Assembly: GCF_001955715.1 (NCBI RefSeq)
Contig: NZ_CP019239.1
Location: forward strand, 2,666,001-2,730,000
Length of the DNA: 64,000 nt
Direction of reading: 5' to 3'
Source of the DNA: Rhodoferax saidenbachensis
GTDB taxonomy: Bacteria; Pseudomonadota; Gammaproteobacteria; Burkholderiales; Burkholderiaceae_C
The notes under the pieces: model-generated
Seen by the model: the letters and a program-made list of their open reading frames with translations, nothing else
Told to the model about the DNA's origin: nothing
Database searches by the model: none
Position numbers and translations under genes: made by a program
Shown here: positions 9,033-17,463 of the stretch, one piece after another
How the letters are laid out: each line of letters starts with the position of its first letter
Position numbering within the stretch: the first letter of the stretch is position 1

Positions 9033-9054
9033 TTAAATCAAACGATTGATTTAA
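9033..9054. promoter_or_regulatory. TetR-type operator of the RND efflux operon
   Basis: TTAAATCAA (9033-9041) and TTGATTTAA (9046-9054) form a perfect nine-base inverted repeat around ACGA. It lies 19 bases before the regulator start and overlaps the probable promoter (TACAAT at 9059-9064). Size and symmetry fit autoregulation by the TetR-family protein encoded directly downstream. Confidence 0.65.
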
Positions 9055-9073
9055 ATCGTACAATCCGCGCTTC

Positions 9074-9796
9074 ATGCCAAAAACGCCAAGCACTTCTCCA
9101 ACAGCCAAGCCCCTGCGGAGTGACGGGCAGGAGGCACGCAACCGCCTGCTGGATGCGGCGCTGACACTGTTCGCAGACAAGGGCTTCGCCAAGACCTCCA
9201 CCCGCGAAATCGCGCAGGCGGCGCAGGCCAACATCGCCTCCATCAGTTATTACTTCGGTGACAAGGACGGCCTGTACCGTGCGGTGTTCGCGGACCCGCG
9301 CTATAACCCGCCGTTTGCACCGCCTGACGACAATGCGGCGCCGCTGGACATCCGCAGCACCCTGACCCTCATGTTGCGCACCTTCGTAGAACCCCTCAAG
9401 ACCGGGCAGCAAATTCGCCAGTGCATGAAGCTGCACTTTCGCGAAATGATCGAACCCACCGGTATGTGGCAGGCCGAGATCGACGACAACATCAAGCCCG
9501 CCCACGAGGCGTTGGTGCTCGCGCTATGCCGCCATCTGGGCGTCAAGAAGCCTGACGACGACATGCACCACCTGGCCTTCGACATTGCAGGCCTGGGCGT
9601 GATGCTGCATGTGGGCATCGATGTGATTCAGGCCATCCGCCCGGCGCTGCTCGGCTCCGCCACCGCACTGGACCGGTACCACGCGCGCATGGTGGACAGC
9701 GCCATGGCGCTGGTCGAAGCGGAAGCCCGCCGCCGCGCCCCCCAACCCACGCCCGCCCCCTCTTCTTCCCCTTCCAAACGCAAGACCCAAAAATGA
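9074..9796 (+). CDS. TetR-family repressor, CecR (YbiH)-like
   Basis: The 240-residue protein has a TetR N-terminal helix-turn-helix at about residues 20-65 (RNRLLDAALTLFADKGFAKTSTREIA...SISYYFGDKDGLYRAVF). Its C-terminal half resembles the CecR/DUF1956 domain (MKLHFREMIEPTGMW). The Pro/Ser/Lys-rich tail after about residue 215 is probably disordered. Its stop overlaps the next start by four bases (ATGA), so it is the first gene of the efflux operon. CecR-type regulators characteristically precede membrane-fusion and transporter genes. It probably represses the whole operon through the palindrome at 9033-9054. The inducer is unknown. Confidence 0.85.
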   Translation: MPKTPSTSPTAKPLRSDGQEARNRLLDAALTLFADKGFAKTSTREIAQAAQANIASISYYFGDKDGLYRAVFADPRYNPPFAPPDDNAAPLDIRSTLTLMLRTFVEPLKTGQQIRQCMKLHFREMIEPTGMWQAEIDDNIKPAHEALVLALCRHLGVKKPDDDMHHLAFDIAGLGVMLHVGIDVIQAIRPALLGSATALDRYHARMVDSAMALVEAEARRRAPQPTPAPSSSPSKRKTQK

Positions 9797-11220
9797 AGAC
9801 TCCCCTCCGAACTGCCTCAGCCCTGGCCGCCGCGCTGGCGCTCTCGGCTTGCTCTTCCTTGCTTCCGCCCACCAAAGTGGACGCCCCGGCCGCAGCCCAG
9901 TGGTACGCGCCGCTGCCGCACGATGGCACCGTGGTGTCGCTGGCGCAGTGGTGGCAGCAACAAGGGGATCCTTTGCTGGTCGAGCTGATTACCGCGGCGG
10001 AAGCGGTGAGCCCTTCGGTCTCGCAGTCGCTCTCACGGATTGCGCAGGCGCGCGCCAACCAGGCCACCGCCCGCTCGGCCCTGCTGCCCCAGGTCAATGC
10101 GCAACTGGGCGCGAGCCGCGGTGTGAGCCAGCCCGACTACCCCGTCATCACCACCCAGACCCTGGGCCTGCAAGCGGGCTGGGAGCTGGACCTGGTGGGT
10201 GCCAACCGCGCCGTGAGCAAGGCCGCGCAGGCGCAGGTCGAGAGCAACCAGGCCCAGTGGCATGACGCGCGGGTACTGGTGGCGGCAGAAGTGGCCAACC
10301 TGTACTACAGCCTGTCCACCTGCCAGCAACTACTGGACGTGGCCAAAGCCGACAGCAGCTCGCGCCAGGAAACCGCACGTTTGAGCGAGATCAACGCCAA
10401 AGTCGGCTTTGTGGCGCCCTCGGTGGCTGCGCTGGCACGTGCCAGTGCCGCAGACGCCAACAGCCGCGTCACCCAGCAGTCCGCCCAGTGCGACATCAAC
10501 ACCAAGGGCCTGGTCGCGCTGACCGCTATCCCCGAGCCACAATTGAAAGAAAAACTGGCTGCAACCCGCATGCAGCCTGCGCAAGCAGCTTCTTTTTCTG
10601 TAGCAAGTGTGCCTGCCCAGGTGATTTCCCAGCGCCCCGATGTGTTCAGTGCCGAGCGCGATGTGATGGTGGCCAGCGCCCAGGTCGGCAGCGCCATTGC
10701 CCAGCGGCTGCCGCGCCTCTCCCTGTCGGGTTCTATTGGTGCCATGCGCATCAACACCGCGGGCGTGGAGCAAAGCGGCTCCACCTGGTCCTTCGGCCCG
10801 CTGGCGCTGAGTCTGCCCATCTTTGACGCCGGCCAGCGCGCCGCCGCAGTGGAATCGGCACGTGCCGCCTACCAGACCGCCGTCGTGGCGTACCAGGGCA
10901 AGGTGCGCCAGGCCGTGCGCGAAGTGGAAGAAGCGCTGGTCACCCTGCAAAGCACCGAGGCCCGCCGCGCAGATGCCACCGTGGCCACCCAAGGCTACGC
11001 CGAATCGCTGGCCGCCACCCAGACCCGCTATGGCCAAGGACTGGCCAACCTGGTGGAGCTGGAAGACGCCCGCCGCAGCGCGCTGGCGGCCCAAACAGCC
11101 CAGCTCAACCTGCAACTGGAACGCAACCGCGCCTGGGTGGCGCTGTACCGCGCCCTGGGCGGAGGCTGGACAGCACCCGACGCCACGTCTACTGGTGGCC
11201 AGACGGCGCCGCAATCCTGA
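9793..11220 (+). CDS. RND efflux outer-membrane lipoprotein (NodT/OprM family)
   Basis: The 475-residue TolC-like outer-membrane channel component has a lipoprotein signal peptide with a lipobox ending at Cys20 (ALALSACSS). It shows the two OEP repeats with long Ala/Gln-rich helices, and the conserved VISQRPDVFSAERDVMVASAQVG and RLPRLSLSGSIG motifs of NodT-family proteins. It overlaps the regulator gene by four bases and lies 46 bases upstream of the adaptor. It would form the exit duct of the tripartite pump with the two following products. A short internal stretch (residues about 261-272) is encoded by what looks like a decayed copy of a dispersed repeat found between genes elsewhere in the window. 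Confidence 0.93.
   Translation: MKTPLRTASALAAALALSACSSLLPPTKVDAPAAAQWYAPLPHDGTVVSLAQWWQQQGDPLLVELITAAEAVSPSVSQSLSRIAQARANQATARSALLPQVNAQLGASRGVSQPDYPVITTQTLGLQAGWELDLVGANRAVSKAAQAQVESNQAQWHDARVLVAAEVANLYYSLSTCQQLLDVAKADSSSRQETARLSEINAKVGFVAPSVAALARASAADANSRVTQQSAQCDINTKGLVALTAIPEPQLKEKLAATRMQPAQAASFSVASVPAQVISQRPDVFSAERDVMVASAQVGSAIAQRLPRLSLSGSIGAMRINTAGVEQSGSTWSFGPLALSLPIFDAGQRAAAVESARAAYQTAVVAYQGKVRQAVREVEEALVTLQSTEARRADATVATQGYAESLAATQTRYGQGLANLVELEDARRSALAAQTAQLNLQLERNRAWVALYRALGGGWTAPDATSTGGQTAPQS
10573..10606. repeat. Decayed copy of the short dispersed repeat inside a coding region
   Basis: AGCCTGCGCAAGCAGCTTCT followed by TTTTCTGTAGCAA matches the core of the dispersed element seen at 34506-34556 (GTGCGCAAGCAGCTACTAAT then TTCATAGCAA). 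It is read in frame within the outer-membrane lipoprotein gene. Confidence 0.45.
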
Positions 11221-11266
11221 ATTCCAACTCCATTCGTCGAATCTCATTTCTTAAAGAGCACGCACC

Positions 11267-12478
11267 ATGAACCCTCTCACCAATGGCCTGACGCAGCGTC
11301 TGAAGCAACTCCGCCCCCTCACCCTGTCGCTCATTGCTGCCGGCGTACTGGCCGTGGGCGGCCTGGGGCTGATCGCCACCCAATCGCGCGCTGCGGACGG
11401 CGGCAAACCCGCGGCCACCGCCAAGCCCGCGCTTACCGTGTCGGTGGCGCAGGCCAAGCCCCGCTCGCTGCCTATCGCCATCTCTGCCAACGGCAGCGTC
11501 ACGGCCTGGCAGGAAGCCAGCGTGGGCGCAGAAGCCAATGGCTTGCGCGTTGCAGAATTGCACGCCGCCATTGGTGACCGGGTGCAGCGCGGCCAACTGC
11601 TGGCCAGCTTTGCGGCCGAGAGTGTGCAAGCCGACGTCGCACTCGCGCGCGCCAGCGTCGCTGAGGCCACAGCCAACGCGGCAGAAGCCACCGCCAATGC
11701 CGACCGCGCCCGCGCCGTGCAAGGCACCGGTGCTTTAAGTGCACAACAAATCAACCAGTACCTGACCACCGAGCTGGCGGCCAAGGCGCGGGTCGACTCC
11801 GCAAAGGCGCAGCTCGATACCCAACTGCTGCGGCTCAAACACACCCGACTGGAAGCGCCTGACAACGGCATCATCTCTGCGCGCACTGCCACCGTGGGTT
11901 CGGTCATCGGTGCAGGCACCGAGATGTTCAAGCTGATCCGCAATGGCCGTCTGGAGTGGCGCGCAGAAGTCACCTCGACCGAACTGGGGCGCATCACCAA
12001 CGGCACACCCGTTGTGGTGACCGCACCGGGCGGCGCACAAATGAAAGGCAAGGTACGCATGGTTGCGCCCACGGTGGATGCGGCGACCCGCAACGGCCTG
12101 GTCTATGTCGATCTGAGCGGGCCCGTGACCGGCGCCAACGCCGCCACCGGTGCCTTCAAGCCGGGCATGTTTGCGCGTGGCGAGTTTGAACTGGGCAGCT
12201 CCGGGGCCTTGACGGTGGCAAATACCGCTGTGGTGGTGCGTGACGGTTTCAGCTACGTCTACCGCATCGCGGCCGACAACCGTGTCTCGCAGATCAAGGT
12301 GCAAACCGGCCGCACGCTGGGCGACCAGATCGAGCTGCTGGGCGGTGTGAAACCTGAGGACAGGCTGGTCGCCAGCGGTGCCAGCTTCCTCAGTGAAGGC
12401 GATCTGGTGAAAGTCGTGGATTCCAAGCCAAATGTGCCTTCAGCCCCCGCCAATCCTGCGCAGCCAGCTACTAAATAA
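11267..12478 (+). CDS. RND efflux periplasmic adaptor (membrane fusion protein)
   Basis: The 403-residue HlyD/AcrA-type adaptor has a hydrophobic N-terminal export or anchor segment at about residues 18-37. A biotinyl-lipoyl-like half follows (NGSVTAWQEASVGAEANGLRV), then an Ala-rich coiled-coil hairpin at about 120-185, the second lipoyl half (LEAPDNGIISARTATVGSVI) and a beta-barrel plus membrane-proximal domain (FKPGMFARGEFELG). It links the inner-membrane pump to the outer-membrane lipoprotein. The C-terminus is a Pro/Ala-rich tail. It has an AAAGAGC ribosome site and is third in the operon. Confidence 0.93.
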   Translation: MNPLTNGLTQRLKQLRPLTLSLIAAGVLAVGGLGLIATQSRAADGGKPAATAKPALTVSVAQAKPRSLPIAISANGSVTAWQEASVGAEANGLRVAELHAAIGDRVQRGQLLASFAAESVQADVALARASVAEATANAAEATANADRARAVQGTGALSAQQINQYLTTELAAKARVDSAKAQLDTQLLRLKHTRLEAPDNGIISARTATVGSVIGAGTEMFKLIRNGRLEWRAEVTSTELGRITNGTPVVVTAPGGAQMKGKVRMVAPTVDAATRNGLVYVDLSGPVTGANAATGAFKPGMFARGEFELGSSGALTVANTAVVVRDGFSYVYRIAADNRVSQIKVQTGRTLGDQIELLGGVKPEDRLVASGASFLSEGDLVKVVDSKPNVPSAPANPAQPATK

Positions 12479-12490
12479 GGAGCAAGGAAC

Positions 12491-12574
12491 ATGAGCCCCC
12501 ACATTCACATGCGTTCATTGCCCCCCGAGGGGGCGCCTGTCGCCCTTGAGGCGGCTCGGCGGGAGACAGTATGA
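12491..12574 (+). CDS. Possible 27-residue leader ORF overlapping the pump start
   Basis: An ATG at 12491 follows an AAGGAG site at 12477-12482 that directly abuts the adaptor stop. The frame runs 27 codons (MSPHIHMRSLPPEGAPV...) and its TGA overlaps the pump ATG as ATGA, the arrangement used for translational coupling. Most of the frame is made from a copy of a GC-rich dispersed palindrome (cccccGAGggggc), so it may have arisen by repeat insertion between adaptor and pump. Whether the peptide matters or only ribosome delivery matters is unknown. Confidence 0.35.
   Translation: MSPHIHMRSLPPEGAPVALEAARRETV
12518..12568. repeat. GC-rich dispersed palindrome, diverged copy
   Basis: TTGCCCCCCGAGGGGGCGCC and the following GCCCTTGAGGCGGCTCGGCG resemble the GC-rich palindromic repeat found at 27776-27822, 51061-51124 and 61801-61870. 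Here it lies between adaptor and pump genes of one operon and is apparently not a terminator, since it lacks a T-run. Confidence 0.5.
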
Positions 12575-15500
12575 ATGTCTCCGCCTGGTCCATTAAAAAC
12601 CCCATCCCCGCCGTCATGCTGTTTGTGCTGCTGACGCTGGCGGGGATCATGTCCTTCAAGGCCATGAAGGTGCAGCAGTTCCCGGATCTGGAACTGCCCA
12701 CCGTTTCGGTATCGGCCAGCCTGCCGGGCGCCGCGCCGGCCCAACTGGAAACCGAAGTCGCCCGCAAACTGGAGAACGCGATTGCGCCGCTGCAGGGCCT
12801 GAAGAACATCTACACCAATGTGTCGGACGGCCTGGTCACGGTGACCGCCGAGTTCCGCCTGGAAAAATCCACGCAGGAAGCCGTGGACGATGTGCGCAGC
12901 GCCATCCAGCAGGTGCGCAGCGATTTGCCCAGCGATTTGCGCGACCCCATCGTCAGCAAGATCAACCTGTCAGGCGCACCGATTCTGGCCTTCACTATCC
13001 GCTCCGGACAGATGGACGACGAAGCGCTGAGCTGGTTCGTCGACAACACCATCTCGCGCGCGCTCTTGGGTGTGCGCGGTGTGGGCTCGGTAGTGCGCGT
13101 CGGCGGCGTCACCCGCGAAGTGCAGGTCGCGCTGGACCCGCTCAAGCTGCAAAGCCTGGGTGCCACGGCGGCTGACGTGTCACGCCAGCTCAAGCAGGTG
13201 CAGACCGAAAGCGCCGGTGGCCGTGCCGACCTGGGTGGCTCCGAGCAACCCATGCGCACGCTGGCCACCGTCGCCACCGTGGACGAACTGTCCCGGCTGG
13301 AACTGAGCTTGAGCAATGGCAAACGTGTGCGCCTGGATGAGATTGCCAGTGTCAAGGACACGGTGGCCGAGCAGCGCAGCTTTGCCTCGCTCAACGGCAA
13401 ACCCGTGGTCGGATTTGAGATCACCCGCAGCAAGGGCGCCAGCGAAGTGGAAGTGGGCGCCGCGGTGCAAATTGCGCTGGATGCCCTCAAGGCCCAGCAC
13501 CCTGATCTGGAGCTGACCCAGGCGTTTGACTTTGTGACGCCGGTGCAGGAGGAGTTCGACGCATCCATGACCATGCTGTACGAAGGTGCTGTGTTGGCCG
13601 TGATCGTGGTGTGGTTCTTCCTGCGCAGCTGGCGTGCGACGCTGGTGTCTGCGGTGGCGCTTCCGCTGTCGGCCATTCCCGCGTTCATCGGCATGAACTA
13701 CATGGGCTTCACCACCAACATCGTGACACTGCTGGCACTCTCCTTGGTCATCGGTATTCTGGTGGACGACGCGATTGTGGAAGTGGAAAACATCGAGCGC
13801 CACCTGCGCATGGGCAAAACACCCTACCAGGCCGCCATGGAAGCGGCCGATGAAATCGGCCTGGCCGTGATCGCCACCACGTTTGCGTTGATCGCCGTGT
13901 TTTTGCCCACCGCCTTCATGAGTGGTGTGGTTGGCAAGTTCTTCAAGCAGTTTGGCTGGACCGCAGTGTTCGCGGTGTTTGCATCCTTGGTGGTGGCACG
14001 GGTGCTCACGCCCATGATGGCGGCCTACATCATGAAGCCGTCCACCCATGTGCACGAGGAGCCGATATGGATGCCCGTGTACCTGCGCATCACACGCTGG
14101 ACGCTGAGCCACCGCTGGATCACCGTATCGGCTGCCGTGGCTTTCTTCGTTGGCTCGCTGTTTCTGGTGCCCCTGATCCCCACCGGTTTCATTCCGCCCG
14201 ATGACAACTCGCAAACCCAGGTCTATCTGGAGCTGCCGCCGGGAACCACCATCACGCAGACCCGTGCGGCCGCAGAGCGTGCACGCGAAATGATTGGCAA
14301 GGTTGACCACGTGGAGAGCGTCTACACCACGGTCGGTGGCGGTGCCGTCGGCTCCGATCCGTTTGCGGGCGGTGCCACCACCGATGTGCGCAAGGCCACA
14401 CTCACGGTGCTGTTGGCAGAGCGCGGCAAGCGCCCGCGCAAGCAGGTGATTGAAAGCCAGATGCGCACAGCCCTGTCGGAATTGCCAGGCGCGCGCTTCA
14501 AGGTCGGTCTGGGCGGTTCGGGTGAGAAATACCAGCTTGCCCTCAAGGGCGAAGACCCCGCGGTGTTGGCGCAAGCCGCCGCCGCGGTAGAGAAAGACCT
14601 GCGCAAGATTCCGGGCCTGGGCAACATTTCATCGAGTGCCAGCCTGACACGCGCCGAGATCGCCATTCGCCCGGACTTCGCCAAGGCGGCCGACCTGGGT
14701 GTGACCAGCGCCGCGATTGCAGAAACCCTGCGCATCGCCACCCTGGGCGACTACGACTCCGCGCTGGCCAAGCTCAACCTGAGCCAGCGCCAGGTGCCCA
14801 TCGTGGTGAAGCTGGCGACCGATGCGCGCCAGGACCTCGAAGTGCTGGGACGCCTGATGGTGCCCGGTGTCAAAGGCCCGGTGATGCTGAGCCAGGTGGC
14901 CACGTTTGAAATGTCGGGCGGGCCTGCGGTGGTGAGCCGCCTGAACCGCGTGCGCAATGTCAACTTCGAAGTGGAGTTGTCCGGCGTGCCGCTGGGCGAA
15001 GTGACCGAGGCCGTGGCCAAGCTGCCCAGCATCGTGAACCTGCCCGCTGGTGTGCAACAACTGGAGATTGGCGACGCCGAAGTACAGGGCGAAATGGTCG
15101 CCGGATTTGGCATGGCCATGCTGACCGGCGTGCTGTGTATCTACATCGTGCTGGTGCTGCTATTCAAGGACTTCCTGCACCCGATCTCCATCATTCCGGC
15201 GGTCATTCTGTCGTTCGGCGGCGCCTTCATGGGCTTGCTGGTCACCGGCAAGATGCTGTCCATGCCGTCCTTCATCGGGCTGGTGATGCTGATCGGTGTG
15301 TCGACCAAGAACTCGATTCTGCTGGTGGAGTACGCCATCATGGCGCGCCGCGAACACGGCCTGAACCGCTTTGACGCGCTGATGGATGCCTGCCACAAAC
15401 GTGCACGCCCCATCATCATGACCACCATCGCCATGGTGGCGGGCATGCTGCCGCTGGTGATTGGCCTGGGCCACGCCGACAACAGCTTCCGCGCACCCAT

Positions 15501-15642
15501 GGCCGCGGCGGTGATTGGCGGTTTGATCACCTCCACCATCCTGAGTTTGCTGGTGACACCGAGCTTCTTCACCATCGTGGATGACATCGAACACTTTGTG
15601 GGGCGCATCAAACGCAAGGTCTTGCGCCAGCAGCCCGCCTGA
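12571..15642 (+). CDS. RND-family efflux pump, inner-membrane permease (AcrB-like)
   Basis: The 1023-residue proton-driven pump has the usual 12-helix plan with two large periplasmic loops. The first helix is at about residues 12-30 and the helix 2-6 block runs from about 335 to 475. Helix 4 holds the proton-relay pair Asp399-Asp400 in GILVDDAIVEVENIERH. Conserved IPxFIGMNYMGFTTNIVTLL and C-terminal GVSTKNSILLVEYA segments are also present. The preference cannot be read from sequence, but the family is of the HAE1 drug type rather than the metal type. It completes a TetR-channel-adaptor-pump operon, with a ribosome site GGGAG before the ATG that overlaps a short upstream frame. Confidence 0.95.
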   Translation: MNVSAWSIKNPIPAVMLFVLLTLAGIMSFKAMKVQQFPDLELPTVSVSASLPGAAPAQLETEVARKLENAIAPLQGLKNIYTNVSDGLVTVTAEFRLEKSTQEAVDDVRSAIQQVRSDLPSDLRDPIVSKINLSGAPILAFTIRSGQMDDEALSWFVDNTISRALLGVRGVGSVVRVGGVTREVQVALDPLKLQSLGATAADVSRQLKQVQTESAGGRADLGGSEQPMRTLATVATVDELSRLELSLSNGKRVRLDEIASVKDTVAEQRSFASLNGKPVVGFEITRSKGASEVEVGAAVQIALDALKAQHPDLELTQAFDFVTPVQEEFDASMTMLYEGAVLAVIVVWFFLRSWRATLVSAVALPLSAIPAFIGMNYMGFTTNIVTLLALSLVIGILVDDAIVEVENIERHLRMGKTPYQAAMEAADEIGLAVIATTFALIAVFLPTAFMSGVVGKFFKQFGWTAVFAVFASLVVARVLTPMMAAYIMKPSTHVHEEPIWMPVYLRITRWTLSHRWITVSAAVAFFVGSLFLVPLIPTGFIPPDDNSQTQVYLELPPGTTITQTRAAAERAREMIGKVDHVESVYTTVGGGAVGSDPFAGGATTDVRKATLTVLLAERGKRPRKQVIESQMRTALSELPGARFKVGLGGSGEKYQLALKGEDPAVLAQAAAAVEKDLRKIPGLGNISSSASLTRAEIAIRPDFAKAADLGVTSAAIAETLRIATLGDYDSALAKLNLSQRQVPIVVKLATDARQDLEVLGRLMVPGVKGPVMLSQVATFEMSGGPAVVSRLNRVRNVNFEVELSGVPLGEVTEAVAKLPSIVNLPAGVQQLEIGDAEVQGEMVAGFGMAMLTGVLCIYIVLVLLFKDFLHPISIIPAVILSFGGAFMGLLVTGKMLSMPSFIGLVMLIGVSTKNSILLVEYAIMARREHGLNRFDALMDACHKRARPIIMTTIAMVAGMLPLVIGLGHADNSFRAPMAAAVIGGLITSTILSLLVTPSFFTIVDDIEHFVGRIKRKVLRQQPA

Positions 15643-15693
15643 GCCCCCCCCCGTGGACTTGCCCATGGGGGTGGCTGAAAAGGCCAAGTAATA

Positions 15694-15710
15694 CCGTTTT
15701 GCCAAAACGG
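15694..15710. promoter_or_regulatory. Palindrome downstream of the RND operon
   Basis: CCGTTTTG-C-CAAAACGG has perfect eight-base arms. It lies about 50 bases after the pump stop and 85 bases before the next start. With no T-run it is a weak terminator, so an operator or transcript-end hairpin are both possible. Confidence 0.4.
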
Positions 15711-15794
15711 TTGATAGCCAGGGTGTGGACGGTCGCTCAAGAAAGGCGCATAAATGTCGATAGCAAAAGGGACTAACCCACCTTTTACGACACC

Positions 15795-16220
15795 ATGCAC
15801 CCCACCGACGACCTGTCCCGCCCTGTCCGGCTCGGCGCACTGAGCATGGCCAAGGTCATGCGTGCGCTGATGGACGGGCCCTGCAGCATCCAGGAACTCA
15901 AGGTCATCAGCGGGTTGAGCATCAACACCCTGCACGAGTACATGCGGGCCCTGCGCAAAGAGGGGGTGGCCCACATTGGCGCCTGGGAAAAGGACGCCAC
16001 CGGCCGCGACAGCCTGCGTGTCTACAAGCTGGGCAACGACAAGGACGCCCCGCGCAGCAAGAAATCCAAGGCCGAGGTCGCCCGCGACTGCCGCAAACGC
16101 AAGCAGGACGCCCAGCTCACCCAATCCTTCGCGGTCATCCACCCCACGCCCGTGCACCACCACAACAAGCCCCTGCGGCACGCCAGCGCGCACAACCAGC
16201 TCGAGCCCGCACTGCCCTGA
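15795..16220 (+). CDS. Putative winged-helix DNA-binding protein
   Basis: This 141-residue protein has an N-terminal segment resembling a helix-turn-helix: MAKVMRALMDGPCSIQELKV, then SGLSINTLHEYMRALRKEGV (about residues 18-57), followed by a wing-like WEKDATGRDSLRVYKLG. The remainder is basic and His-rich (KKSKAEVARDCRKRKQD, HPTPVHHH). The pattern resembles small regulators found in mobile elements, but no integrase or other phage gene is nearby. It precedes slyX by 25 bases and may be co-transcribed with it. Family assignment is inferred from the HTH pattern only. Confidence 0.5.
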   Translation: MHPTDDLSRPVRLGALSMAKVMRALMDGPCSIQELKVISGLSINTLHEYMRALRKEGVAHIGAWEKDATGRDSLRVYKLGNDKDAPRSKKSKAEVARDCRKRKQDAQLTQSFAVIHPTPVHHHNKPLRHASAHNQLEPALP

Positions 16221-16245
16221 GCGGCAAATGGTGTCCAATGCAGGC

Positions 16246-16461
16246 ATGGACACCCAAGACACTCTGGAACACCGCATCACCGAGCTGGAAATCAAGTCCA
16301 GCTACCAAGAGGACCTGATCGACAAGCTCGACCAGGTCATCATCCGCCAGCAACAGCAGATCGACCAACTGGTAGAAGCACTGGTGAAGTTGCGGGATCA
16401 GCGGCCCGAATCCGCTCCAGGCACCAGCAACTTGCGCGACGAGTTACCGCCGCACTATTGA
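16246..16461 (+). CDS. slyX: SlyX family protein
   Basis: The 71-residue protein has the SlyX pattern: a single coiled coil (LEHRITELEIKSSYQEDLIDKL to about residue 50) and the conserved C-terminal PPHY at the very end. The ATG at 16246 is chosen because homologues begin a few residues before the coiled coil and upstream sequence in the same frame is not coil-like. SlyX function is unknown in the family. Its last seven bases overlap the end of the convergent LysR gene. Confidence 0.85.
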   Translation: MDTQDTLEHRITELEIKSSYQEDLIDKLDQVIIRQQQQIDQLVEALVKLRDQRPESAPGTSNLRDELPPHY

Positions 16462-17360
16462 GCCGCCTGCAAATCCAGACACGCCTGGCTGACAAACTCG
16501 CGCAGTAGGCGCAGCGCCGGGGTCAGTTGCCGCCGGTCCGGCAGCACCATGTACAGCGGCACGGGCTCGGTCTGCCATTCGGTGCACAGCGCCACCAGCC
16601 GGCCCGCCTTCAAATCCTGCGCCACATCCAGCCACGCCTTGTAGGCCACGCCGCGCCCGGCTATGGCCCAGCGGCGCACCACATCCCCATCGTTGGTGAC
16701 ATGGCCACCACCCACGCTGATAGCCTCTTCCTTGCCATCGCGAAAGAAGCTCCAGCGGTCATTCACCTCGCCACCCAGCATGAAGCACAGGCAGTCGTGT
16801 TGCGTTAAATCGCCAGGTTTCTGAGGCACACCGCGCTGCGCCAGATAGGCGGGTGACGCGCACAGCACGCGCCGGTTGTTGGGTGCCACCGGCAGCGCCA
16901 CCAGGCTGCTATCCGGCGGCTCGCCGTGGCGAAAGGCAGCGTCCACCGGCTCGCTGTACATATTCGCCAGACGGTCCGAGAGTTGCAGCCGAAAGCGCAC
17001 TTGCGGGTGCAGCGCCTGAAACGCATCCAGCCAGGGCAGCAGCACATTGCGCCCCATGTCGGACGATGCGGCCAGCCGCAGCACGCCCTGCACCTGCGTG
17101 CGCCCGGTGGCCAGCGCGTGCTGGCCCTCCTGCAGTGTGGCCAATGCCGAGCGGCAATGCTCCAGAAACACCGCGCCTTCGGGCGTCAGGCGCAGGCTGC
17201 GCGTGGAGCGCACCAGCAGGCTGGCACCCAGCTCTGCCTCCAGCCGTTTGAGCGCCGCGCTGGCCGCCGCGGGTGTGATGTCCAGTGCCCGCGCGGTGGC
17301 CGACAGGCTGCCCGAATCCACGGTGCGGACAAAGATGTCCAGATCTTGCAATGCCTTCAT
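16455..17360 (-). CDS. LysR-family transcriptional regulator
   Basis: The 301-residue protein has an N-terminal winged HTH (LDIFVRTVDSGSLSATARAL...AASAALKRLEAELGASLL) and a type-2 periplasmic-binding-like effector domain from about residue 90. The ATG at 17360 is preferred over the TTG two codons upstream because that TTG lies inside the TTCAAAT palindrome. It is divergent from an MDR-type oxidoreductase, the usual arrangement for LysR control of a neighbour. Its 3' end overlaps slyX by seven bases. The effector is unknown. Confidence 0.9.
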   Translation of the reverse strand: MKALQDLDIFVRTVDSGSLSATARALDITPAAASAALKRLEAELGASLLVRSTRSLRLTPEGAVFLEHCRSALATLQEGQHALATGRTQVQGVLRLAASSDMGRNVLLPWLDAFQALHPQVRFRLQLSDRLANMYSEPVDAAFRHGEPPDSSLVALPVAPNNRRVLCASPAYLAQRGVPQKPGDLTQHDCLCFMLGGEVNDRWSFFRDGKEEAISVGGGHVTNDGDVVRRWAIAGRGVAYKAWLDVAQDLKAGRLVALCTEWQTEPVPLYMVLPDRRQLTPALRLLREFVSQACLDLQAAQ

Positions 17361-17361
17361 C

Positions 17362-17378
17362 TTCAAATTTTATTTGAA
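17362..17378. promoter_or_regulatory. LysR-type operator candidate
   Basis: TTCAAAT and ATTTGAA are perfect seven-base arms around TTT and contain the T-N11-A LysR box pattern. It sits directly upstream of the LysR start codon, in the gap shared with the oxidoreductase gene. Confidence 0.55.
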
Positions 17379-17463
17379 TATAGGTTCAATCGGTAGACTA
17401 TTTCTCTTTATGACGATGGGCGAGATGATTCAGCCATCTCTTCAAACCTTCAAGGAAATCACC

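Noticed and set aside
10594..10606. Possible terminator inside the outer-membrane lipoprotein gene
   Set aside because: The T-rich stretch lacks a stable stem and lies within a clear open frame, so it is better explained as a decayed repeat.
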